A DNA stretch of 8,811 nucleotides, from the NCBI GenBank assembly GCA_035298385.1, contig DATGYC010000078.1, positions 1 through 8,811 on the forward strand, in the 5' to 3' direction. Of this stretch, positions 1 to 5,852 are shown in pieces. The position numbers and the translations under genes are program-made. The notes under the pieces were generated by a model that worked only from the letters and a program-made list of their open reading frames with translations, had not been told where the DNA came from and did not search any database. Origin of the DNA: DATGYC01 sp035298385. Its GTDB lineage: Bacteria; Bacillota; Sulfobacillia; Symbiobacteriales; Symbiobacteriaceae. Position 1 is the first letter of the stretch. Every line of letters starts with the position of its first letter.

Positions 1-863
1 TCAAAGTGCTCCTTGCGGATCACCTTCTCGCAGCCGGTCACCGTGATGAAGATGTCGCCCTGACGGGCGGCCTCGCTCATCGGCATGACCCGGAAGCCGT
101 CCATCAGCGCCTCGTTGGCGACGATCGGATCGACCTCGCAGACGATCACGTTGGCGCCCAGGCCCGCCGCCCGCATCGCACAGCCCTTGCCGCACCAGCC
201 GTAGCCGGCGACGACGAGCGTCTTGCCCGCGATCGAGAGGTTGGTGTTGCGCATCACCGACTCCAGGGTCGACTGGCCGGTGCCATAGCGATTATCGAAG
301 AGATGCTTCATATAGGCGTTGTTAACGGCGACAGCCGGGACGTTGAGCACGCCATCGTTCTGCATCGCCTTCAGGCGCTGGACGCCGGTGGAGGTCTCCT
401 CGGAGAGGCCGATCAGGTTCGGGACCAGGTCGCCCCGGGTGGTGTGGATCAGGTAGGTCAGGTCGCCGCCATCATCAAGGATGAGGGTCGGGCGAGCCCG
501 GTCGAGCGTCCGGTTCAGGTGGACCATGTACTCCTCGCTCGTGCAGCCGTGCCAGGCGTGGACCTCAACGCCGTTCTCAGCGACGGCAGCGGCGACGGCG
601 TCCTGGGTGGAGAGCGGGTTGGAGCCGGTCAGGTAGACCTCCGCACCAGCCTGGGCGAAGACCATCGCCATATAGGCGGTCTTGGCCTCTAGGTGGATCG
701 ACATGGCGATCCGGTGGCCCTTGAACGGCTTGGTCTCGCCATAATCCTTGGCGAGCTGGTTCAGGATGGGCATATGCTCACGGACCCAGTTGATCTTCAG
801 ATGGCCCTCAGCGGCCAGGGAAGGGTCACGGAGGGTCGAAACCGCTACCTTAGACACAGACAT
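1..863 (-). CDS. ahcY: S-adenosylhomocysteinase (adenosylhomocysteine hydrolase), 3' end outside window
   Basis: This cytoplasmic NAD-dependent enzyme hydrolyses S-adenosylhomocysteine to homocysteine and adenosine, relieving product inhibition of methyltransferases. The first 287 residues are present and the frame is still open at position 1; the family is usually about 420-430 residues, so roughly a third is missing. Visible features: RIAMSIHLEAKTA (substrate domain, His57), LDDGGDLT with Asp131, EETSTGVQRL with Glu156, and KHLFDNRYGTG with Lys186, Asp190 and Asn191. These are the catalytic positions known for the family. The NAD-binding GYGWCGKG glycine loop is at 220-227, and TVTGCEKVIRKEHF closes the visible part. 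There is no room for the roughly 40-residue insert seen in many proteobacterial and plant enzymes. The ATG at 861-863 is supported by AGGAGG 7 nt upstream. The phosphorylase gene lies upstream on the same strand, separated by a 238-bp gap holding a repeat element. Function is near certain. Confidence 0.96.
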   Translation of the reverse strand, partial: MSVSKVAVSTLRDPSLAAEGHLKINWVREHMPILNQLAKDYGETKPFKGHRIAMSIHLEAKTAYMAMVFAQAGAEVYLTGSNPLSTQDAVAAAVAENGVEVHAWHGCTSEEYMVHLNRTLDRARPTLILDDGGDLTYLIHTTRGDLVPNLIGLSEETSTGVQRLKAMQNDGVLNVPAVAVNNAYMKHLFDNRYGTGQSTLESVMRNTNLSIAGKTLVVAGYGWCGKGCAMRAAGLGANVIVCEVDPIVANEALMDGFRVMPMSEAARQGDIFITVTGCEKVIRKEHF

Positions 864-903
864 TAGTACTCCTCCTATTGGCCGGTGGGTAGGGGGCGCA
901 GGA

Positions 904-1080
904 ATTTTTACACAGATTACACAGATTTAATGGATGACACAGATTCTCGGGCAACGTGGGATAGGTGCGGAAAGGGCACCGACTACGGATCGGAATCAAA
1001 CCTACATCTAAGGGTGACCACAGGGGTCTCCCTTGACAATCTGTGTAATCAGGTAATCTGCGTACTCTGTGTAGAAAAAA
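904..1080. repeat. Inverted-repeat element, copy 1 (9-bp units, TACACAGAT family)
   Basis: The left arm (about 908-945) reads as four consecutive 9-mers: TACACAGAT twice, TTAATGGAT, then GACACAGAT. The right arm (about 1038-1073), reverse-complemented, reads TACACAGAG, TACGCAGAT, TACCTGAT, TACACAGAT, giving the same unit-unit-variant-unit order. The arms can pair imperfectly over about 35 nt around a core of about 90 nt. The core ends with CCACAGGGGTCTCCCTTG (1018-1035), which recurs in copy 2. It fills most of the gap between the phosphorylase stop and the ahcY start. I see no convincing rho-independent terminator after the phosphorylase, so this element may lie inside a phosphorylase-ahcY transcript. 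Short apparent reading frames across it are by-products of the 9-bp period. No transposase or target duplication is evident. It could be a MITE-like or REP-like element or a protein-binding array. Confidence 0.85.
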
Positions 1081-1101
1081 GAGCCTCTACCCAACCGAAA
1101 C

Positions 1102-1890
1102 CTAACCCGGCATCGCCTCCGGCTTCCGCCCGTTCGTCACGTACGGCAGCGCCGCGATCTTTGGCAGTGCCAGCATGATCAATTGCTTCAAATTCGCCCC
1201 GTTCTCTGCCATTACCTCCAAAACTTCCTCATGCGTCAGATCAGTTTCAGAGATGCCCGCGGCGTAGTTCGTCACCATCGAGATGACCGAGTAGCCCATC
1301 TGGGCCTCACGGGCTAGGGTGACCTCGGGGACGTTGGTCATGCCGACCAGGTCACCGCCGAGGATCTGCGTCATCTTGATCTCCGCCGGGGTCTCAAAGC
1401 GCGGGCCCTCAAAGCAGGCGTAGCAGCCGCCGTTGTGGACCTTGACGCCGACCTCCTTGGCGCAGTCGAAGAGGACCTGGCGGATCTCCGGCGAGTAGGG
1501 CTGGGTGACGTCGGTATGCACCACGCCCTGCTCCCCGCCCTCAAAGAAGGTGTGCTTGCGGACCTTCGTAAAGTCCAGGAACTGATCCGGCAGGACGAAA
1601 TGGCCCGGGCCAAACGCCTGGTTCGTGGAACCGACGGCGGTCGTGGCGACGATCCGCTCCACGCCCAGCTCCTTCAGCGCCCAGATGTTCGCCCGGTAGT
1701 TGACCAGGTGCGGCGGCACGGTATGCCCCTTGCCGTGGCGTGCCATGAAGGCGACCTCAAGCCCCTGGTACTCGCCAATCCGGACGAGGGCCTCACCGTA
1801 CTGGTTGGTCAGGGTCTCCTCGCGCAGGTTCGAAAGCATACTCGGATCATAGACGCCGGTACCGCCGATGATGGCCAAACGTGGTGCCAT
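1102..1890 (-). CDS. MTA phosphorylase-family enzyme, probably 6-oxopurine specific (MTI/purine nucleoside phosphorylase)
   Basis: This 262-residue protein belongs to the PNP/MTAP family of trimeric nucleoside phosphorylases, which cleave 5'-methylthio- or purine nucleosides with phosphate. Motifs: GGTG at 9-12 (phosphate site), RHGKGH at 51-56, VNYRANIWALK at 63-73, TTAVGS at 83-88, a C-terminal-half FEGPRFET loop, MTNVPEVTLAREA, and MVTNYAAGIS at 205-214. In true MTA phosphorylases the base-contacting motif is typically TDYD, with Asp recognising the 6-amino group. Here Asn208 and Ala follow Thr, as in enzymes of this family reclassified as 6-oxopurine specific. It may therefore act on methylthioinosine, inosine or guanosine rather than MTA. 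Two starts are possible: ATG at 1888-1890, which leaves the GGTG motif close to the N terminus as usual, or TTG at 1894-1896, which is 5 nt from GAAAGG. It lies upstream of ahcY, fitting salvage of SAM by-products. Family is certain; substrate is inferred. Confidence 0.92.
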   Translation of the reverse strand: MAPRLAIIGGTGVYDPSMLSNLREETLTNQYGEALVRIGEYQGLEVAFMARHGKGHTVPPHLVNYRANIWALKELGVERIVATTAVGSTNQAFGPGHFVLPDQFLDFTKVRKHTFFEGGEQGVVHTDVTQPYSPEIRQVLFDCAKEVGVKVHNGGCYACFEGPRFETPAEIKMTQILGGDLVGMTNVPEVTLAREAQMGYSVISMVTNYAAGISETDLTHEEVLEVMAENGANLKQLIMLALPKIAALPYVTNGRKPEAMPG

Positions 1891-1973
1891 GCTCAATCAC
1901 GCCTTTCAGCTAGATGACATAACTTAATTGTGAGAAGGGACCGGAGCGAACAGAGCGCCAGGGGGGATGAAGC

Positions 1974-2735
1974 ATGGGCGATCTCGGTACGGCCGATGGC
2001 TTCTCCCGGCGCTGGCGCGGTGGCGGGATGGGGCGGCTGGCCCTGGTGGAGACCGGGGATGTCGATGGCGATGGCCTGCCCGAGATCGTCGCGGTCGCCG
2101 GCCGGGATTTGAAGGTCTACCGCTGGACGGGGGAGACCTATGCCCTGCAGGGCGAGGTGATCCTCCCACGGGACGGTCTCTCGGTCATGGTGGGGCAGAT
2201 CGATCCGACGGGGCCAGGCCAGGTGATGATCGGCACGAAGGATAACGTGCTGGTCTATGCCTGGACGGAGGCGGGGCTCACCCAGCTTTGCCAAACGCTA
2301 CTCTACCCCAACGCCTACTTCCGTAGTATCTCCCTGGATGACATGAACGGCGACGGTCGGGCAGAGGTGATCGCAGCCGCCTCCGGCGCCCAGACGATCT
2401 ACATGTTCCAGGTGCTCGCCGTGGGCTCGGAGTCACGGCTCGAAGAGCTGGGGCGCCTCTACCTGGGCGGTCTGGTTACCGCCAAGGCCCTCGCGGGTGA
2501 GGGCGTTGTGACTGGGACGAAGGATGGCTGGGTAGACGTCTTCGTCCCCTGCTCCCTATTGCCAAACCAGAACCAGATTATCTATACGGTACGCCGCGGC
2601 GATTCCCTTTGGCGCCTGGCCAAGAAATTTGATACCTCACCGGGGGCGATCGCGAAGGCGAATAAGCTGACGGAGCCGTATCAGCTGACGCCGGGGCAGG
2701 TCTTGATCATCACCCGTCGAGGTGGGGCGCGGTGA
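1974..2735 (+). CDS. FG-GAP/VCBS-like repeat protein with C-terminal LysM domain
   Basis: This 253-residue protein has two recognisable parts. Residues about 20-190 form beta-propeller-like repeats with calcium-loop motifs: DVDGDGLPEIV at 29-39 and DMNGDGRAEVI at 123-133, each followed by a short hydrophobic strand. Two further degenerate blades are suggested by GTKDNVLVYAW at 87-97 and GTKDGWVDVF at 181-190. Residues 203-247 are a canonical LysM domain (YTVRRGDSLWRLAKKF, then a TPGQVLII ending), which normally binds peptidoglycan or chitin-like glycans. No N-terminal signal peptide, lipobox or transmembrane segment is visible, which is odd for a LysM protein. The ATG at 1974 follows a G-rich ribosome site (AGGGGGG, 1960-1966). 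The gene is divergent from the phosphorylase gene (83 bp between the ATG codons) and convergent with the helicase gene. Domain calls are firm; the biological role is unknown. Confidence 0.88.
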   Translation: MGDLGTADGFSRRWRGGGMGRLALVETGDVDGDGLPEIVAVAGRDLKVYRWTGETYALQGEVILPRDGLSVMVGQIDPTGPGQVMIGTKDNVLVYAWTEAGLTQLCQTLLYPNAYFRSISLDDMNGDGRAEVIAAASGAQTIYMFQVLAVGSESRLEELGRLYLGGLVTAKALAGEGVVTGTKDGWVDVFVPCSLLPNQNQIIYTVRRGDSLWRLAKKFDTSPGAIAKANKLTEPYQLTPGQVLIITRRGGAR

Positions 2736-2754
2736 TGCGGCATTCGTACCACAG

Positions 2755-2785
2755 CAAAAAAGGCGCTAGCCGCAAAGCTAGCGCT
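2755..2785 (-). terminator. Rho-independent terminator of the helicase gene, overlapping its stop codon
   Basis: A perfect 8-bp stem, GCGCTAGC/GCTAGCGC (2763-2770 with 2777-2784), has a 6-nt loop. On the minus strand it is followed directly by a run of T residues (the A run at 2756-2761 on the plus strand). The helicase TAG stop (2778-2780) is part of the first stem arm. On the plus strand no T tract follows, so it is not a standard terminator for the convergent LysM gene. Confidence 0.85.
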
Positions 2786-4043
2786 CTCGTCGCGCCCCCC
2801 GGGGGCTTTCCGTCCGTCCCGCCCCACGCCTGTTTCCCCGTGATTCTTCGGTTCGCGCAGGCCGCGCAGTCCGCTCGCGCCGAGGCTCACGGGGCGGTGC
2901 GCCATCCTCAGCACGCGGCCGCATTGGACGGGGGTTCTTCCCCTGCTTGGTCAGCGTGGCCCGAATGCCGGCCTCGATCCGCTTCAGCTCGTCCTGCTCG
3001 CGGGGGGTGACGAAGGTGACGGCGATCCCCTTCTCACCAGCCCGGCCCGTCCGGCCGATGCGGTGGATGTAGTCCTCCGTCGTGCGGGGGATGTCATAGT
3101 TGAAGACATGCGTGATCCCCTCGACGTCCAGACCACGTGCCGCTAGGTCAGTGGCGACCAGGTACTGGATCTTCGCCTCCCGGAAGCGGCGCATCACCTG
3201 CTCCCGCTTCGCCTGGGAGAGTTCGCCATGCAGGGCGTCGACCATGTAGCCCTTCGTCTGCAAGAGGCCCAGCAGGTCATCAACCCGCTGCTTGGAGCGG
3301 CAGAAGATCAGCCCCAGGTAGGGTGTGTACTCCTCCAGCTTGCTCAGGATCGCATGCTCCTTGGCATGGTCGGTCGTCTGGACCACGATCTGCTCGATCG
3401 TCTCCAGCGTGACCTGCTTCGCCTGCACGACGATCTCCACCGGGTGATGCAGGTAGCGCTTGGCCAGGGAGCGGATCTCGGTCGGCATGGTGGCCGAGCA
3501 GAGGATCGTCTGGCGGCGCTGGGCCACCCGGCGGATGATCCCCTCGACGTCCCCGATGAAGCCCATGTGGAGCATCTGGTCCGACTCGTCGAGGACCAGG
3601 GTGGTCACGTTATCCAGCTGGACCGTGCCACGACCGAGATGATCGAGCAAGCGGCCCGGGGTGGCGATGATGATCTGGGCGCCCCCCTTGAGCTTGGTGA
3701 TCTGCCGATCGACATCCTGACCGCCATAGACCGCCAGAACCCCGGCACCAACGACCTCGGCGAGCTTCTTGGCCACGGTCGTGATCTGCAGGGCCAGCTC
3801 GCGCGTCGGGGTGAGGACGAGCGCCTGCACCTCCGGTCGCTTCGGATCCACCTTCTCTAAGATCGGCAGCAGGAAGGCAAGGGTCTTGCCCGTCCCCGTC
3901 TGGGCCTGGGCGACCACGTCCCGGCCATCGCGCAGCGGCGGGATCGCCTGCTCCTGAACTGGTGTCGCCGTCTTGATCCCCTGGCGCTTCAGCGCCTCGA
4001 CTAGTTCGGCCCTGATCCCCAGGGCGGAAAACTCATTAGCCAT
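2778..4043 (-). CDS. DEAD-box family ATP-dependent RNA helicase (motif II is DESD)
   Basis: This 421-residue superfamily 2 RNA helicase unwinds RNA or remodels RNA-protein complexes with ATP, typically in ribosome assembly, mRNA decay or cold adaptation. Motifs in order: Q motif region (FSALGI to TPVQEQAIP, 5-35), motif I AQTGTGKT at 47-54, Ia PTRELALQ at 79-86, GG at 107-108, Ib TPGR at 128-131, motif II DESD at 152-155, III SAT at 183-185, IV LIFCRS at 245-250, V ATDLAARGLD at 297-306 and VI HRIGRTGR at 327-334. After about residue 365 the protein ends in a disordered Arg/Pro-rich tail of about 55 residues, common in bacterial CsdA/RhlE/CshA-type helicases and likely an RNA-binding extension. 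The Ala-to-Ser change in motif II is unusual, but all other motifs are intact. The ATG at 4041-4043 has a GAGAGGGG ribosome site upstream. The subfamily cannot be fixed from sequence alone. Confidence 0.96.
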   Translation of the reverse strand: MANEFSALGIRAELVEALKRQGIKTATPVQEQAIPPLRDGRDVVAQAQTGTGKTLAFLLPILEKVDPKRPEVQALVLTPTRELALQITTVAKKLAEVVGAGVLAVYGGQDVDRQITKLKGGAQIIIATPGRLLDHLGRGTVQLDNVTTLVLDESDQMLHMGFIGDVEGIIRRVAQRRQTILCSATMPTEIRSLAKRYLHHPVEIVVQAKQVTLETIEQIVVQTTDHAKEHAILSKLEEYTPYLGLIFCRSKQRVDDLLGLLQTKGYMVDALHGELSQAKREQVMRRFREAKIQYLVATDLAARGLDVEGITHVFNYDIPRTTEDYIHRIGRTGRAGEKGIAVTFVTPREQDELKRIEAGIRATLTKQGKNPRPMRPRAEDGAPPREPRRERTARPARTEESRGNRRGAGRTESPRGARRER

Positions 4044-4120
4044 CGTTGAATCCCCTCTCAGGAACTAAGCTACCCCTGTTGGTTTTGGGTCTAACCGCGG
4101 GTGATGGAGGCAGGGGGCAT

Positions 4121-4251
4121 CTTTCTACACAGATTACACAGATCACACAGATTTTTCGAACCGAGGCGAATTCATCTCCTCCGATTCTAACCCACAGGGG
4201 CGTCACTTGGGAATCTGTGTAATCAGTTAATCTGTGTAATCTGTGTAAACA
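4121..4251. repeat. Inverted-repeat element, copy 2 (9-bp units, TACACAGAT family)
   Basis: The left arm (4126-4152) is three tandem 9-mers: TACACAGAT, TACACAGAT, CACACAGAT. The right arm (about 4212-4248), reverse-complemented, reads TACACAGAT, TACACAGAT, TAACTGAT, TACACAGAT, the same unit-unit-variant-unit order as copy 1. The core ends in CCACAGGGGCGTCACTTG (4192-4209). From 4192 to 4247 it matches copy 1 (1018-1073) at 48 of 56 positions with no gap, so the two are related beyond the repeat unit itself. Copy 2 is about 45 bp shorter, mainly in the left arm and core. It lies between the ndk terminator and the helicase start, outside the ndk transcript if that terminator works. Both copies have the same orientation relative to the minus-strand genes around them. 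Confidence 0.87.
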
Positions 4252-4280
4252 TCCCGTTTTCCTCCCCCACAGCCACATCG

Positions 4281-4314
4281 AAAAAAGGAGCGCCCGGCAG
4301 TAAAGCCAGGCGCT
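4281..4314 (-). terminator. Rho-independent terminator of ndk
   Basis: On the minus strand the stem AGCGCCTGGC / GCCGGGCGCT (4305-4314 with 4289-4298) forms 10 pairs including one G-T wobble. It has a 6-nt loop and is followed by CC and six T residues (4281-4286). It starts 19 bp after the ndk stop codon and lies before the second repeat element. Confidence 0.9.
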
Positions 4315-4333
4315 TAACTTTCTCTGAACGGGT

Positions 4334-4786
4334 TTACTTCGTCGGGTAGAGCCAGGTGTCAACCGCCCGGCTGTAGGAGGCGCCCAGGTCGCCAAACCAG
4401 AGGCCGATCTCACGAGCGGCGGTCTCCGGTCCGTCGGAGCCGTGGACGATGTTGTTGGAGACATCGCAGGAGAGATCCGCACGGATGGTGCCGGGCTCGG
4501 CGTTGGCCGGGTTGGTGGCGCCCATGGTCTTGCGGATGGTGGTGATGGCGTTCGGGCCTTCCCAGACCATGGCCATCACGGGGCCGGCGGTGATGAACTC
4601 GATCAGACCCGGGAAGAACGGGCGATCCTTCAGGGACTCATAATGAGCCTCAGCCAGCTCACGGGAGACCGTCATGAACTTGGCACCGACGAGCTTCAGG
4701 CCACGGCGCTCAAAGCGGGAGATAACCTCGCCGACGAGACCGCGCTGGACACCGTCGGGCTTAACCATTACAAAGCTGCGCTCCAC
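4334..4786 (-). CDS. ndk: Nucleoside diphosphate kinase
   Basis: This 150-residue cytoplasmic enzyme transfers the gamma phosphate from ATP to nucleoside diphosphates through a phosphohistidine, balancing NTP and dNTP pools. Length and motifs are typical: VERSFVMVKPDGVQRG at the N terminus with Lys9, RPFFPGLIEFITAGP at 55-69 and NNIVHGSDGPETAAREI at 111-127, where His115 is the phosphorylated residue. The start is taken as GTG at 4784-4786, because family members begin M-E-R-x-(F/L)-V-x-V-K-P-D-G. The nearest purine-rich ribosome site (GAAAGGGG, ending near 4799) is then about 13 nt away, which is long. An in-frame TTG at 4796-4798 is too close to that site. An upstream ATG extending the frame to 4870 would overlap the promoter and add non-conserved residues. 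A promoter and terminator bracket the gene, so it can be monocistronic. Confidence 0.96.
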   Translation of the reverse strand: MERSFVMVKPDGVQRGLVGEVISRFERRGLKLVGAKFMTVSRELAEAHYESLKDRPFFPGLIEFITAGPVMAMVWEGPNAITTIRKTMGATNPANAEPGTIRADLSCDVSNNIVHGSDGPETAAREIGLWFGDLGASYSRAVDTWLYPTK

Positions 4787-4840
4787 GACTAACGGCAACC
4801 CCTTTCGATCTTCGGAAAAGGCCAGATGTAGCCGGGTTAT

Positions 4841-4870
4841 ATTGTAGAGTTTGTACCGCCTGATTGACAA
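4841..4870 (-). promoter_or_regulatory. Sigma70-type promoter of ndk
   Basis: On the minus strand TTGTCA (4870-4865) is followed after 18 bp by TACAAT (4846-4841). Each box differs from the TTGACA/TATAAT consensus by one base. It lies about 55 bp before the ndk start and 15 bp after the stop of the upstream YwiC-like gene, in an A/T-richer stretch. Confidence 0.7.
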
Positions 4871-4885
4871 GGGTTTTCACGTTAT

Positions 4886-5650
4886 TTATTGCAATAGCAG
4901 CAGGCTGACTAGGCACAGCACCGTCCAAATGCCGACGAGTCGCAGCTCTTGCTTGCCGATCACCGCCAGGGAGATCGTCTTGGGTTCGCCCAGGCTTGTG
5001 TAGAGCGCGAAGAGGGCCGCCGGCAGGAAGGCTAGACCAGCGGCAGGCAGGAGCCAGAAGAGACCAGCGGTCATCAGGGCGTGCAGGAGCGGCGAGAGGA
5101 GCCGGAAGAACGGATTGCGGCGCTCCCGGCTGCGGGCCCGGACCCGAAGGACGGAGCCAAGGAAGAAGGCGACTGCGGAGGCCCAGAGCGCCCAGCCCAT
5201 CCGGTCCAGGCTGCCGCGGGCCGCGATCCAGACGAGGGGCGCCCCCCATGAGAGCGCCACGGCGGCGCCTGCACGCATCAGGAGCGAGCGCTCCTTCTTG
5301 CGGGCCACAAGGAAGGCCAGGCCGATGCCGACCACCAAGAGAGCGGCCATGATGGGGCGGAGCTGGGGCCGCTCGATCAGGAGCCAAAGCCCGATCAGGC
5401 TGGCTGGCAGGCCAGAGATGCCGAGCCAGAGCCAGGCGGTCCGGCGGTCGACATGGCCCAGTGCGGCGCCAGCGCTGGTGCCGGTCAACACCTCGACGGA
5501 CCCCCGACCGCTGTAACCGAGAATCCAAGCCAAGCAGGCCAACACGGCAGCGATGGTGGGTCCGGCGGTGAGCAGCGCGAGAGCCGCAGGGGTCAGGGCC
5601 ATCCCCCAGGCGCCCCACTCCCGGCTCACCGGTGGACGGAAGGTTTGCAT
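4886..5650 (-). CDS. YwiC-like polytopic membrane protein
   Basis: This 254-residue, very hydrophobic protein has about seven to eight predicted membrane segments. It resembles the YwiC-like family: an N-terminal REWGAWGM motif at 10-17 (the family's QHGAWxM), FFLGSVLRVRARSRERRNP at 162-180 between membrane segments, and an EPKTISLAVIGKQE segment at 222-235 before the last helix. The family is distantly similar in layout to UbiA-type membrane prenyltransferases, but I do not see the two Asp-rich motifs of active UbiA enzymes, so catalytic activity should not be assumed. The ATG at 5648-5650 has TTGGAGG 7 nt upstream, a clear start. It precedes ndk on the same strand with a promoter in between, and is divergent from the tryptophan-rich membrane protein gene. 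Biochemical function is unknown; the family call is moderately strong. Confidence 0.75.
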   Translation of the reverse strand: MQTFRPPVSREWGAWGMALTPAALALLTAGPTIAAVLACLAWILGYSGRGSVEVLTGTSAGAALGHVDRRTAWLWLGISGLPASLIGLWLLIERPQLRPIMAALLVVGIGLAFLVARKKERSLLMRAGAAVALSWGAPLVWIAARGSLDRMGWALWASAVAFFLGSVLRVRARSRERRNPFFRLLSPLLHALMTAGLFWLLPAAGLAFLPAALFALYTSLGEPKTISLAVIGKQELRLVGIWTVLCLVSLLLLQ

Positions 5651-5852
5651 TGGATCGCCTCCAATGAGAAGTCCAGTCCTAGGCGAATCTCCATTAGTTT
5701 ACCACCGGAGGAAACCAGAAGGGAAGGACGGATCTCCCTGCCACCATCTGGTCTTTTGGCTTCGGCAGGGTTAACCGGACCGGGCGCCGAAATAAGTCTA
5801 GATGGAGCCCTGGTTTCAGGGAGAATCCTCAATCGTGAGGTGGGAGTCCGCC
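5651..5852 (+). other. Divergent intergenic region with possible structured leader
   Basis: This gap separates two divergent genes and must hold both start regions, yet I see no strong -35/-10 pair on either strand. On the plus strand, ACCAGA (5714-5719) can pair with TCTGGT (5747-5752), with an inner GGGA/TCCC (5721-5724 with 5735-5738) and CTTTT just after. CCCTGCC (5736-5742) can instead pair with GGCAGGG (5764-5770). The two pairings share bases and interlock, like a weak attenuator or a pseudoknot. This may be chance in GC-rich DNA. Confidence 0.25.

Noticed and set aside
6..692. Plus-strand open frame of 228 codons opposite ahcY
   Set aside because: It is a shadow of the well-supported ahcY frame, with no ribosome site and no recognisable domain.
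864..903. SAH or SAM riboswitch before ahcY
   Set aside because: The 40 bp between the element and the start codon hold only a good ribosome site, and I could not match a known riboswitch core in the gap.
1033..1061. TTGACA at 1033-1038 as a plus-strand promoter
   Set aside because: No -10-like hexamer lies at 16-18 bp, the aligned position in copy 2 is not TTGACA, and no plus-strand gene follows.
904..1080. CRISPR array
   Set aside because: The units are 9 bp, contiguous and arranged as inverted arms, with no spacers of regular length and no cas genes nearby.
885..1178. Short plus-strand frame across the first repeat element (with YTDYTD-like product)
   Set aside because: The product comes from the 9-bp repeat period, which is a multiple of three, and it runs into the antisense of the phosphorylase gene.
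3228..3860. Plus-strand open frame of 210 codons opposite the helicase
   Set aside because: It is antisense to conserved helicase motifs and its composition is that of a reversed GC-rich gene.
4036..4482. Minus-strand frame across the second repeat element (with ICVICVICV-like product)
   Set aside because: It overlaps ndk out of frame and crosses the ndk terminator; the peptide pattern is the translated repeat.
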